Below, one piece after another: positions 53,812 through 61,855 of a stretch of 64,000 bases of DNA; positions within the stretch are counted from its first letter, which is position 1, and each line of letters begins with the position of its first letter. The stretch spans positions 923,087 to 987,086 of the forward strand of contig NZ_ATXC01000001.1 in assembly GCF_000421485.1 (NCBI RefSeq), given 5' to 3'. The stretch is from Desulfurobacterium sp. TC5-1. GTDB taxonomy: Bacteria > Aquificota > Aquificia > Desulfurobacteriales > Desulfurobacteriaceae. Both the position numbers and the translations under genes were made by a program. The notes beneath the pieces are model-generated. The model did not search any database. It had not been told where the DNA came from and was given only the letters and a program-made list of their open reading frames with translations.

Positions 53812-53887
53812 AAAAAGCACTTCCAGTGTTAATGATATAATTTCCTGAAAATTGTAACAAATAAAGACTTACACAAAAGGAAGGGAA

Positions 53888-54928
53888 ATGTCCGTACAAG
53901 AGATAGAGTACCTTAGAAAAAATGTGGTAAGAAAGTTTATCCGCATTCTTATGCTTTTACTCAGTGTTATCCTGTTTTCTACCTTAGGAACAATGCTAAT
54001 AGAACACTGGTCCTTTTTTGATGCGCTGTGGCACGTAATAATAACTATATCAACAGTCGGCTACGGAGAAATTCATCCCTTAACAGAAACAGGAAGATTA
54101 TTCACAATGATTGTAATCGTCGTTGCTTTTAGTGTTTATGCATACGGCGCTTCCACCATAGCATATTTAATCTTCGAAGGTGACCTGAAAAAATACTTTG
54201 CGTTGAAGAGGTTGGAAAAAATGATTTCCCAGATGAAAAATCACACGATAGTATGCGGCCTTGGGAGAACAGGATTGGCAGCTATTCAGGAACTACACAA
54301 AGAACACATCCCTTTCGTGGTTATTGAAAAAGAACACGAAAAAATAAACAAAGCCTTAGAAACGTTTCATAATATGAGATATATAGTTGGTGATGCGACA
54401 AATGATGAAATACTGCTCAAAGCCGGAATAAAATCCGCTGCGAACCTCATAATTACAACATCAAACGACTCCAATAACCTTTTTATAACGCTATCTGCCA
54501 AGAACCTGAATCCAAGAGTGAAAATAGTAGCAAGAGCATCGGAAGAATCAAGCATTCCAAAACTCAAAATGGCCGGAGCTGACGAAGTTATTTCACCTAA
54601 CACGATCGGCGGCATTAGAATGGCATCAATAGCCATAAGGCCTAACGTTGTCAGTTTCCTTGACATCGTTACAAGGCACGGCGAAATAGATCTAAGACTT
54701 GAAGAGGTTAAAATTCCCATGGATTCTCCTGTCCACGGGAAACTCCTGAAAGACGTTCAAATTCCTCAGAAAACAGGCGTAATCGTCATAGGCATCAAAA
54801 GAGAAGATGGATCGTTTATCCTCAACCCGGTATCCACAACGATGCTTCTAAGAGGTGATACAATAATTATCATAGGAACTACTGAGCAATTTGAAAAACT
54901 GAAAAAACTGATAAGAGGGGAACATTGA
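53888..54928 (+). CDS. potassium channel with RCK/TrkA domains (MthK-like)
   Basis: The 346-residue inner-membrane protein has two helices around the pore loop ITISTVGYGEIHP (selectivity filter TVGYG at residues 56-60). A cytoplasmic TrkA-N Rossmann domain (TIVCGLGRTGLAAIQELHK) and a TrkA-C domain follow. This is the architecture of ligand-gated K+ channels such as MthK. The RCK Rossmann motif GLGRTG could bind nucleotide or Ca2+. The ATG follows AAGGAAGGG. Its stop overlaps the flgN start, so it is in the same transcript as flagellar genes, which is an unusual association. Confidence 0.88.
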   Translation: MSVQEIEYLRKNVVRKFIRILMLLLSVILFSTLGTMLIEHWSFFDALWHVIITISTVGYGEIHPLTETGRLFTMIVIVVAFSVYAYGASTIAYLIFEGDLKKYFALKRLEKMISQMKNHTIVCGLGRTGLAAIQELHKEHIPFVVIEKEHEKINKALETFHNMRYIVGDATNDEILLKAGIKSAANLIITTSNDSNNLFITLSAKNLNPRVKIVARASEESSIPKLKMAGADEVISPNTIGGIRMASIAIRPNVVSFLDIVTRHGEIDLRLEEVKIPMDSPVHGKLLKDVQIPQKTGVIVIGIKREDGSFILNPVSTTMLLRGDTIIIIGTTEQFEKLKKLIRGEH

Positions 54929-55281
54929 TGGACATTAAGGAAGAATTGGATAACATTTTGAAATTATTAGAAGAAGAGAATGTGTTGCTTAAAAAGGGAA
55001 TAGCAGAACCCAAAACAGCAGATAGGCTGTTTGAAATTAGCGAACAGAAGAGAAAGATACTCGCAAAAATAGCAAAATTAGAAGCAAAGGATCTCAATCC
55101 ATTTAGAGATACCATCAAAAAAATTGAAGAACTTAACAAGCGAAATAGTATTTTACTCCTGAACAACATAGATATATTAGAAGAAACCGTTAAAACTTTA
55201 ATTCCGGAAGAGTATGTTGATGTCTATTCAAAGAACGGGAAAATATCACAAAACCGCTCAATATTCGGGAAGAAGGTATAA
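54928..55281 (+). CDS. flgN: FlgN-like flagellar export chaperone
   Basis: The 117-residue protein is a helical coil (IKEELDNILKLLEEENVLLKKGIAEPKTADRLFEISEQKRKIL) of the FlgN type, which holds FlgK and FlgL before export. Assignment rests on size, helical pattern and its place directly before flgK and flgL. ATG 54928 follows GAGGGG and is preferred over the TTG one codon earlier. The tail (YSKNGKISQNRSIFGKKV) is typical of FlgN. Its end overlaps a sigma-28-type promoter for flgK. Confidence 0.72.
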   Translation: MDIKEELDNILKLLEEENVLLKKGIAEPKTADRLFEISEQKRKILAKIAKLEAKDLNPFRDTIKKIEELNKRNSILLLNNIDILEETVKTLIPEEYVDVYSKNGKISQNRSIFGKKV

Positions 55282-55305
55282 AAATTCATCGACTTTAAAC
55301 GATAA
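55279..55305 (+). promoter_or_regulatory. sigma-28 (FliA) type promoter for flgK-flgL
   Basis: TAAA (55279-55282), a 15-base spacer and AACGATAA (55298-55305) match the TAAA-N15-GCCGATAA consensus at all but two positions. It lies 29 bases before the flgK ATG. Confidence 0.65.
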
Positions 55306-55334
55306 TAGAGTTTAGAAGTTTGCCGGAGGGAAAA

Positions 55335-56696
55335 ATGTCACTCCTGTATGCGCTATCAATAGCTGGGCAATCGTTACTAACCTATCAAGATGCGATAAAT
55401 GTCACCAATAAAAACATCTCAAACGCATTCACAGATGGATACTCAAGAGAAGAAGCCATAATTGCAGATCTTCCCGCAAGGAGCGGCGCTTACATACAAA
55501 ATATAAGAAGGCTATCGAGCAAAATAATATTCAGCAGGTACATAAAAGCAAATCAGGAAACGGAAGGACTAAACGACTACAAAAGCATACTTGATCAGGT
55601 TGAAGACGTGTTTAATGAAACAGCCGGAAGCGGTTTTGGAGCTGCCCTTAACGACTTTTTTGCATCCCTTAACGACATAGCAGTAAACCCCGGTGACTTA
55701 ACAGCAAGATATGCAGCCCTTTCAAAGGCAAAAGCTTTAGTAGGAAGAATAAGGGATTCTTATTCATATCTGACGGACATAAAAGATAAAACAACCTTAG
55801 GCGTAAAAGATACAGTGGATAACATCAATCGTCTAACGGAAAAGCTTGCCGACATTAATAAAAACCTCAAGCTCTTTTATGCATCAAACAAAGAAAGGTA
55901 CAACGAATACCTTGACGAAAGAGATAGAGCGTTAAAGGAACTAAGTGCTCTCGTAGATACAAAAGTTACATTCCACGATGACGGCACCGTTGACATTTCA
56001 ACTGCAAAGGGATTCGCGTTAGTAATCGGCATTGACTCAAAAAAACTCTCTTTTTCGACTGATGGAAACAACAACCCGGTAATCAGGTGGAACAACACAG
56101 ATATAACCTCTGAATTTCAGAACGGAAAACTTGGTGGATACCTGAAAGGTGTCTCATTCATTAACGAAACAATAGATAGACTAAATACATTCACAACAGA
56201 GTTCGCCAACGCGATAAACAACCAGCACAAAGCTGGATACGATTTAAACGGAAATCCCGGAACAGACTTTTTCACGAGTGACAACGGTTCTTCAACTATA
56301 GACGCTTCAAACATAACGCTAAACTTTGAAAATCCAGAACTCATAGCAGCATCAGGAAACGCCACCTATCCAGACTCCGACAATACAAATATCAAAGCCA
56401 TAATAGCTCTTGAAGATACACCAATATCAGGTCTTAATAATCAAACCTTTTCAGAATACTACTCAACCGAAATCATTACGCCGATAGCGACACAGACAAA
56501 CCAGACAGACAACCTAATAAAGTCTTCTACAGAGATAAGAGATTCCCTCGACCAGCAGTTAAAAGAGATATCCTCAGTAAACACAGATGAAGAATTTATA
56601 AACCTTACAAAATTCCAGAGAGCTTACGAAGCATCAGCAAAGGTTGTAAGCGTTACAGACGAACTGATACAAACAATCCTCAACATGGTTCAGTGA
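55335..56696 (+). CDS. flgK: flagellar hook-associated protein FlgK (HAP1)
   Basis: FlgK joins the hook to the filament. The 453-residue protein has the flagellar rod N-terminus (MSLLYALSIAGQSLLTYQDAINVTNKNISNAFTDGYSREEA), a hypervariable middle, and the C-terminal SSVNTDEEFINLTKFQRAYEASAKVVSVTDELIQTILNM heptad helix. ATG 55335 is chosen because GGAGGG precedes it, over a TTG five codons upstream. It is followed 8 bp later by flgL. It is exported by the flagellar secretion system and lacks a Sec signal. Confidence 0.93.
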   Translation: MSLLYALSIAGQSLLTYQDAINVTNKNISNAFTDGYSREEAIIADLPARSGAYIQNIRRLSSKIIFSRYIKANQETEGLNDYKSILDQVEDVFNETAGSGFGAALNDFFASLNDIAVNPGDLTARYAALSKAKALVGRIRDSYSYLTDIKDKTTLGVKDTVDNINRLTEKLADINKNLKLFYASNKERYNEYLDERDRALKELSALVDTKVTFHDDGTVDISTAKGFALVIGIDSKKLSFSTDGNNNPVIRWNNTDITSEFQNGKLGGYLKGVSFINETIDRLNTFTTEFANAINNQHKAGYDLNGNPGTDFFTSDNGSSTIDASNITLNFENPELIAASGNATYPDSDNTNIKAIIALEDTPISGLNNQTFSEYYSTEIITPIATQTNQTDNLIKSSTEIRDSLDQQLKEISSVNTDEEFINLTKFQRAYEASAKVVSVTDELIQTILNMVQ

Positions 56697-56704
56697 GGTA
56701 AAAG

Positions 56705-57649
56705 ATGAGAATACCGGATATAGCATACTTCGACATTTTTAAAAAGTACGACCGAATAAGACAGGAAGAATTAGAAAGGTATAACCTTGAAGCAGCATCC
56801 GGCAAAAAACTTTTGAAACCGTCTGATGATCCTGTAAATTTCGTGAGAGCCTTAAGGTACAAAAAGTTAAACAAAAACATTGAGACATATCTTAGAAACA
56901 GTGATCTCGTTCTAACAAAACTTGAAACGGCAGAATCAACAATGGGAACGATAGTGAACACAGGAGAAGCTCTGAGAGTTAAAATAGTTCAGATACTAAA
57001 TACGGGCGTCATAACCGATGACGAGGCAAAAGCTCTTAAAGATTACTTCTTAAAGATGAAAGATTACATAATAAATCAGGCAAACATCTCTATTGGCGAG
57101 GACTATCTTTTCGGAGGCGTAAAATCAAAAACTGCACCTTTTACAGCTGATGGAACGTATCAGGGCGAAACGGAAGAAACCACGGCACCTATATCAAAAG
57201 GTGTGGAGCTTAACACCACATACAACGGTGCCGAATACATGGGTGTTAACTATGCATCAGGAAAAATACTTTTAGTCGATGTAATAGATACAATAGTAAA
57301 TGCCATAGACAGTGGCAATTTAGATCAGCTTAACAACATGACAATAAACGTTGACCTTGATAACACCGGAACGACACAGAAGATGAAGATACTTGACGCT
57401 TTCGATGCAGGACTTTCAAAAATAATGGAACACCGCTCGCAGATAGGAAGCCAGATAGCAACCTTAAACGACCTTAAAACGCAGAACGAATCTCTCAAGC
57501 TTAAATTCACAAACCTTGTGTCAGAAATGGAAGACGCCGATTACTCAGAAGTTATAATGAACCTTCAAAAGAGTCAAACAGCATATCAAGCACTCCTTGC
57601 CGCCATATCAAACACCAAGAATTTAAGCCTGTTAAACTTCCTCAAGTAA
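56705..57649 (+). CDS. flgL: flagellar hook-associated protein FlgL (HAP3)
   Basis: The 314-residue protein has flagellin-like N- and C-terminal helices: ERYNLEAASGKKLLKPSDDPVNFVRALRYKK at the start, and LKFTNLVSEMEDADYSEVIMNLQKSQTAYQALLAAISNTKNLSLLNFL at the end. The SGKKLLKPSDDP motif is diagnostic for FlgL rather than flagellin, as is its place after flgK. It forms the second junction ring. GAGG lies before the ATG. A short GC hairpin follows the stop. Confidence 0.92.
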   Translation: MRIPDIAYFDIFKKYDRIRQEELERYNLEAASGKKLLKPSDDPVNFVRALRYKKLNKNIETYLRNSDLVLTKLETAESTMGTIVNTGEALRVKIVQILNTGVITDDEAKALKDYFLKMKDYIINQANISIGEDYLFGGVKSKTAPFTADGTYQGETEETTAPISKGVELNTTYNGAEYMGVNYASGKILLVDVIDTIVNAIDSGNLDQLNNMTINVDLDNTGTTQKMKILDAFDAGLSKIMEHRSQIGSQIATLNDLKTQNESLKLKFTNLVSEMEDADYSEVIMNLQKSQTAYQALLAAISNTKNLSLLNFLK

Positions 57650-57655
57650 ATACCG

Positions 57656-57669
57656 GGGCAGCTGCCCCC
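57656..57669 (+). terminator. weak hairpin after flgL
   Basis: GGGGC/GCCCC (57656-57660, 57665-57669) has an AGCT loop and is followed by CCTTCCC. It lacks a clear T-tract, so termination is uncertain. Confidence 0.35.
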
Positions 57670-57767
57670 TTCCCATCCCAATCACCTTTGTGAGAAAATA
57701 GACACCGTAGCAAAAATTTGGTGCAGGTTTATATTTTTAACTGCCACTAACTTTCAGGAGATAGCCA

Positions 57768-58697
57768 ATGAAAACCGTCTTAAAGTTCAAATACTTGGAC
57801 ACCGAAAAAACAGGACTCGCACTTGCAATAGATGGATTTAATGCTAACTACAATGAAAAAGTTGTTGTTGAAACGGATAGAGGTATTGAAATAGTTAAGG
57901 TTTTGGGTGTTTATGAAGTGAACGATGAAACTTTTGAAAGTTTTGGATTTAAGGAAGAAAATACCTTCAAAGTTCTTAGAAAACCAACAGAGGAAGATTT
58001 GAAAAAATTCAGAGAGAACGAACAGTTCTGTACAGAAGCTATTCCGGTATGTAAAGAAAAAATCAAAAAACATGAACTTCCCATGAAACTTGTTAAAGCC
58101 TACACAACTTTGAACAGAGAAAGGCTCGTTTTCTACTTCACATCAGAAACCCGCGTCGATTTCAGGCAACTTGTAAGAGACCTTGCATCACACTTCAGGC
58201 TCAGAATAGAGCTGAGACAGATAGGTGTTAGAGACGAAGTGAAAATGATAGGTTCTATGGGAATGTGCGGAAAGGAGTGCTGCTGTAAAGAATACCTCGA
58301 ATGTTTCGATTCAATCTCTCTATCAATGGCAAGAATCCAGGGACTTCCGCCAAACCCGGCAAAACTTTCAGGCGTCTGCGGAAGGCTCATGTGCTGTCTC
58401 AAGTACGAAGAGCCCATCTATCGAATAAGGGAATACCTCCCACAGATAGGGGAAACAATCACAATCAACGGTGTAACTGGAAGGGTGGTTGACGTAAACA
58501 TCCCGACTGAAACTGTAACACTTGAAATAGATTCAGGCGTAAAAAGGCAGATAGATATAAAAACGTTTATTCCTGAAGATGAATGGGAAAGATACACGGA
58601 GGAGGTGAAAAAATTCATAGACGACACATTCAAATGCTTTACAAAGGCAAGCGCAGACCATGAAGCTGAAGAAGAGATACCAGAGCAAGTTGAATAA
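57768..58697 (+). CDS. ricT: PSP1-domain protein RicT (YaaT)
   Basis: The 309-residue protein has the PSP1 core (LTRE...FYFTSETRVDFRQLVRDLASHFRLRIELRQIGVRDEVKMIG) and the Cys cluster CGKECCCKEYL ... VCGRLMCCLKYE, which matches RicT/YaaT. In Bacillus RicT acts with RicA and RicF in an [Fe-S] complex influencing RNase Y and phosphorelays. Here no ricA or ricF is nearby. The start follows AGGAG. The end overlaps the radical SAM gene by 38 bp, so the two are coupled. Confidence 0.88.
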   Translation: MKTVLKFKYLDTEKTGLALAIDGFNANYNEKVVVETDRGIEIVKVLGVYEVNDETFESFGFKEENTFKVLRKPTEEDLKKFRENEQFCTEAIPVCKEKIKKHELPMKLVKAYTTLNRERLVFYFTSETRVDFRQLVRDLASHFRLRIELRQIGVRDEVKMIGSMGMCGKECCCKEYLECFDSISLSMARIQGLPPNPAKLSGVCGRLMCCLKYEEPIYRIREYLPQIGETITINGVTGRVVDVNIPTETVTLEIDSGVKRQIDIKTFIPEDEWERYTEEVKKFIDDTFKCFTKASADHEAEEEIPEQVE

Positions 58698-59460
58698 CCT
58701 CTTTGTTTATGAAACAGAGGATGGCTACCATGTAGAATCTGTTTTCTACAGAGGTGATACTCTTTGTATATCCACTCAGGTTGGCTGTCCTATTGGATGC
58801 TACTTTTGTGCTTCGGGAAGTAGAGGCTTCTTCAGAAATCTATCTGCCGAAGAGATCAAATCACAATTCTTGCTCTTAGAGAAAACGCTTCCAATCAAAG
58901 GAATCGCCATAGCCGGTATAGGTGAACCGGCCGCCAACGTGGAATCGGTTCTGGACGCCCTGAACTTTTTCAAACAAAGAAATTTAAAAGTAACCATCAC
59001 AACAACGGGATTTCCTGAAAGCGGATTCAAAAAGCTTCTCTCATGTGAACACGACGGTATAACATTTTCAATTCACGGCTTTTCAGAAAGGGTCAGAAAA
59101 AAACTATTCAAGCTGAACTTTCCTTTTAAAAAAACAGTATCAACATTTATAGACCACATCGAACCCCTGTCAAAGACAAAGAGGAAAAAGTACCAGATCG
59201 GTTATCTCTTACTTGAAGAGATAAACGACTCAAAAGAAGAACTGACACAACTTGCAGAGTTTGCCCAAAAATATAGCCTGACCGTTATGCTCATGATGTA
59301 CAATCCGGTTGAAACGAGTCCTTTCAAACCCGTATCACCTGAAAAGTATGAGAAATGTTTCAAATTTTTGAGAAAATACGGTATAAGGGTAACTTTAAGC
59401 AACAGGTTCAGAACTGACCCGCTTGGCGGATGTGGAACATTAACTATAGCAAGGAATTAA
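58660..59460 (+). CDS. short RlmN/Cfr-like radical SAM protein
   Basis: The 266-residue protein has the radical SAM cluster CX3CX2C (Cys43, Cys47, Cys50 in VGCPIGCYFCASG). It also has the two extra Cys of RlmN/Cfr methyl synthases: Cys36 in TLCISTQVGC and Cys258 in DPLGGCGTL. It begins only about 35 residues before the cluster, so it lacks the N-terminal RNA-binding helical domain of RlmN (full length about 340-390). It may methylate an RNA or another target. The methyl-transfer chemistry is inferred from the conserved Cys pair. It lies within the ricT end and before a PD-(D/E)XK-like gene. Confidence 0.7.
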   Translation: MKLKKRYQSKLNNLFVYETEDGYHVESVFYRGDTLCISTQVGCPIGCYFCASGSRGFFRNLSAEEIKSQFLLLEKTLPIKGIAIAGIGEPAANVESVLDALNFFKQRNLKVTITTTGFPESGFKKLLSCEHDGITFSIHGFSERVRKKLFKLNFPFKKTVSTFIDHIEPLSKTKRKKYQIGYLLLEEINDSKEELTQLAEFAQKYSLTVMLMMYNPVETSPFKPVSPEKYEKCFKFLRKYGIRVTLSNRFRTDPLGGCGTLTIARN

Positions 59461-59462
59461 AG

Positions 59463-60254
59463 ATGAACCGTTTTAGTTGTTACGTAGATGTGGAAAGATT
59501 CCTTGGTGAACCCGTCAAGGAACTGGCACAGTTTCTATGTTGCCTCAGAAGGGGGAAGAGGTTTGAAACGATTTTTTCAGTTGCGAATTTCTTAAAAAAA
59601 GTTAACAAAGTTGGGGACTTTTACCAATTCAAAAACTCACCTGAAAAAATAAAATTCATGGAAGAACTTCCCCTCCCGAAGGAAGACAGAGAAATTCTCT
59701 GGAAACTCATCAGCCGCTTTTTCCTGAAACATTGTGAAAACTCATCAGGAATAGAAATCCCCCAAAACGACCTCATTTCCCTCAGAAAAGGCAGGCTTTT
59801 TGAAGAAATTATCTACAGAATAGGCCCCGCCAAAAGGTGGAAGGTTGACCTCGTTTCAATGCACTGTCAACCAATGATAAACGGGAGAAAGGCTGACATA
59901 AAATGTGGCGATAAGATCATATCCGGCAAAAACTTAGACGTTGTTTTCTGGGGAAAAAACTACGTCGAAGGATACGAGTGTAAGTCCAACGTTGCATTCT
60001 TTATACAGCTCGGGATGGGACACGGAGAAAGAGCAAAGAAAATAAGAGACAAAGTGAGATACTTAAATCAACTTGCCATATTTTTAAAGAGACACTTTAG
60101 AGAAGCAGAAATAACACTTGCAAGCTTTGCCCCTGACAGAAATTATGAAAAATTTATCCCGGTAATAAAAGAGTGGATTTCTAAATGTGGTGATGAGGAC
60201 AAAATTCATTTTAAAATAAAAACGATAGAAGATATCTTAAAAGAAGTAGAGTAG
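59463..60254 (+). CDS. PD-(D/E)XK-like nuclease-fold protein of unknown role
   Basis: The family of this 263-residue protein is not recognised. The central segment GRLFEEIIYRIGPAKRW, followed by GKNLDVVFWGKNYVEGYECKSNVAFF, has the E, D and E-x-K spacing of PD-(D/E)XK endonuclease folds. The N-terminal 100 residues are helical and carry a CC pair (FLCCLRRGKRF). ATG 59463 is preferred because AAGGA lies 7 bases upstream and it directly follows the radical SAM stop. Cotranscription with ricT and the radical SAM gene suggests a nucleic-acid role, as inference. Confidence 0.5.
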   Translation: MNRFSCYVDVERFLGEPVKELAQFLCCLRRGKRFETIFSVANFLKKVNKVGDFYQFKNSPEKIKFMEELPLPKEDREILWKLISRFFLKHCENSSGIEIPQNDLISLRKGRLFEEIIYRIGPAKRWKVDLVSMHCQPMINGRKADIKCGDKIISGKNLDVVFWGKNYVEGYECKSNVAFFIQLGMGHGERAKKIRDKVRYLNQLAIFLKRHFREAEITLASFAPDRNYEKFIPVIKEWISKCGDEDKIHFKIKTIEDILKEVE

Positions 60255-60271
60255 CGGGGCCGAAAGCCCCG
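60255..60271. terminator. hairpin between convergent genes
   Basis: CGGGGC/GCCCCG has a CGAAA loop and separates the + strand nuclease-like gene from the minus-strand lipoprotein gene. No T-tract is seen on either side. Confidence 0.4.
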
Positions 60272-60281
60272 ACGAATACTG

Positions 60282-61652
60282 TTATTCAAGGTCAACTATT
60301 TTTACATTATCTACTTTAACAGGATCAACATCCCTGCTCTTCAAACAGATGAATCCATACCTGTTCAATGCAGGATCGTTATCTGTAATATCAATTACCC
60401 CTTTATCATCAACAAATACCTCTATCCTGTTCCCTTTAACTGTCAATCTTACCCTATACCATCCGTTCACCGGCTTTGGCTGAAAGCGGTTTTCCGCAAC
60501 TTTCACCCTACTGCTACCTGCAAATTTATAAACCGCAACCTTGTTAGATGCATAAAAAGTAACTTCATAACCGGCAGAAGGATTCTCCGAAGCTCTAAAA
60601 ATTATTCCGACAGATTTATAACCACCGGATTCCTTATCAAAAGCTAAATCAAAATCTTTGTAAGTTTTCCCTGTCAGACACACTTTACCGCCTCTATTCA
60701 GCTCCAGAACCTTACCTATACGACCGTTAATCTGAACAGACTGAACGACTTTAGCATCTTTGCCCTGCCAGGGACCGAACGGTGCCATCTGGCCAAGACC
60801 ATACTTTTCAAAATCTTCCGTAAAGACTTTACCTATCGTTTCCCCTGCACTTTCCTGAACGGAAGAGCCACCAGCTGCCTCCACCTGTTGATTTGAAGAC
60901 GGAGAATTAAGAGGCTCAACACTTTCACCGTTTGATGAATACCTGTAATAGTCTTCAGGTACATTTTGTGCTATAGCCTTCACAGCGTTGTCTATCATAA
61001 CCATAACTGCCTTTTCCATAGGTGTATTCTTATACTCTTCAAGACCAACACCTAAAGGCACTTTTCCAAAAAGACTACCACCAAGACCACCAACGCTGAA
61101 ACTTGAAGCTTTACCCTCGACCCTCGTTGAACTTAAAATCCTTCCTGTTCTGACATCAACGAGCTTAATTATAGCGGCAATGTAAGCTTCTTTAGTCCCT
61201 ATCTTTACACCGCCAAGAAGTGGAACTTTTGGAAGAAAACCACCAACGCCTATTCCAAAACCACCTGCGTTTGGTTCAAATGCAACTACAGCACCGGTAA
61301 CGGCGATATCCGCCCTCTCAAAAGCACCTCCTGAAGGACCTACAGGAGCTCCAAACTCTTTTTCAGATTGAATTGCCGATATCTCTCCACCTCTTTCCAG
61401 AACTATAAATTTCCCTGTTCGCATCAGAGCATCCTGAAGCATCTCAGAAATTCCACTCCCTATGCGTCCGTTACACTTCGCCGCTTTACATTTAAAACTG
61501 AGAACAGCAATACGCGCCTTCTTACCTTTGTAAGAAGCCACAGCATTTATGTTCTGCGGAGTTGTCACCACGGTAGTGGTAGTACCTCCACATCCGGCAA
61601 CAAATGCAGCAGAAAGGATAAAAACACTCAGAAAGGTTATACTTTTCTTCAT
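60282..61652 (-). CDS. CsgG-like lipoprotein with C-terminal LamG/DUF1080-like domain
   Basis: About 456 residues. A lipoprotein signal ends in the lipobox VAGC (Cys21). Residues about 45-220 (KARIAVLSFKCKAAKCNGRIGSGISEMLQDALMRTGKFIVLERGG) fit the CsgG/curli-secretion or FlgT-like fold used in outer-membrane assembly. A Ser/Glu-rich linker follows. The last 180 residues (YEVTFYASNKVAVYKFAGSSRVKV ... GWYRVRLTVKGNRIEVFVDDK) resemble a LamG or DUF1080 jelly roll that could bind glycans. The fusion is unusual. No csgA or csgB genes are adjacent. ATG 61652 follows GGGAGGTG. Confidence 0.7.
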   Translation of the reverse strand: MKKSITFLSVFILSAAFVAGCGGTTTTVVTTPQNINAVASYKGKKARIAVLSFKCKAAKCNGRIGSGISEMLQDALMRTGKFIVLERGGEISAIQSEKEFGAPVGPSGGAFERADIAVTGAVVAFEPNAGGFGIGVGGFLPKVPLLGGVKIGTKEAYIAAIIKLVDVRTGRILSSTRVEGKASSFSVGGLGGSLFGKVPLGVGLEEYKNTPMEKAVMVMIDNAVKAIAQNVPEDYYRYSSNGESVEPLNSPSSNQQVEAAGGSSVQESAGETIGKVFTEDFEKYGLGQMAPFGPWQGKDAKVVQSVQINGRIGKVLELNRGGKVCLTGKTYKDFDLAFDKESGGYKSVGIIFRASENPSAGYEVTFYASNKVAVYKFAGSSRVKVAENRFQPKPVNGWYRVRLTVKGNRIEVFVDDKGVIDITDNDPALNRYGFICLKSRDVDPVKVDNVKIVDLE

Positions 61653-61855
61653 CTCCACACCTCCCAAAAATATCTTAGGCCTTCATAATTAATTTTATAT
61701 TTTCCTTTAAAAAGGAACAATTTAACCTGCAGAATTTAAAATAATATGAAGAATTTACAAAAAGCCTTTGCGAGAAAGCCCTGCTTTTCAAAGCAGAGAT
61801 GAACCGCACAGCGTAAGCCGTTGAAACAGGATGATTCAAAGATTAATTTTAAGCT

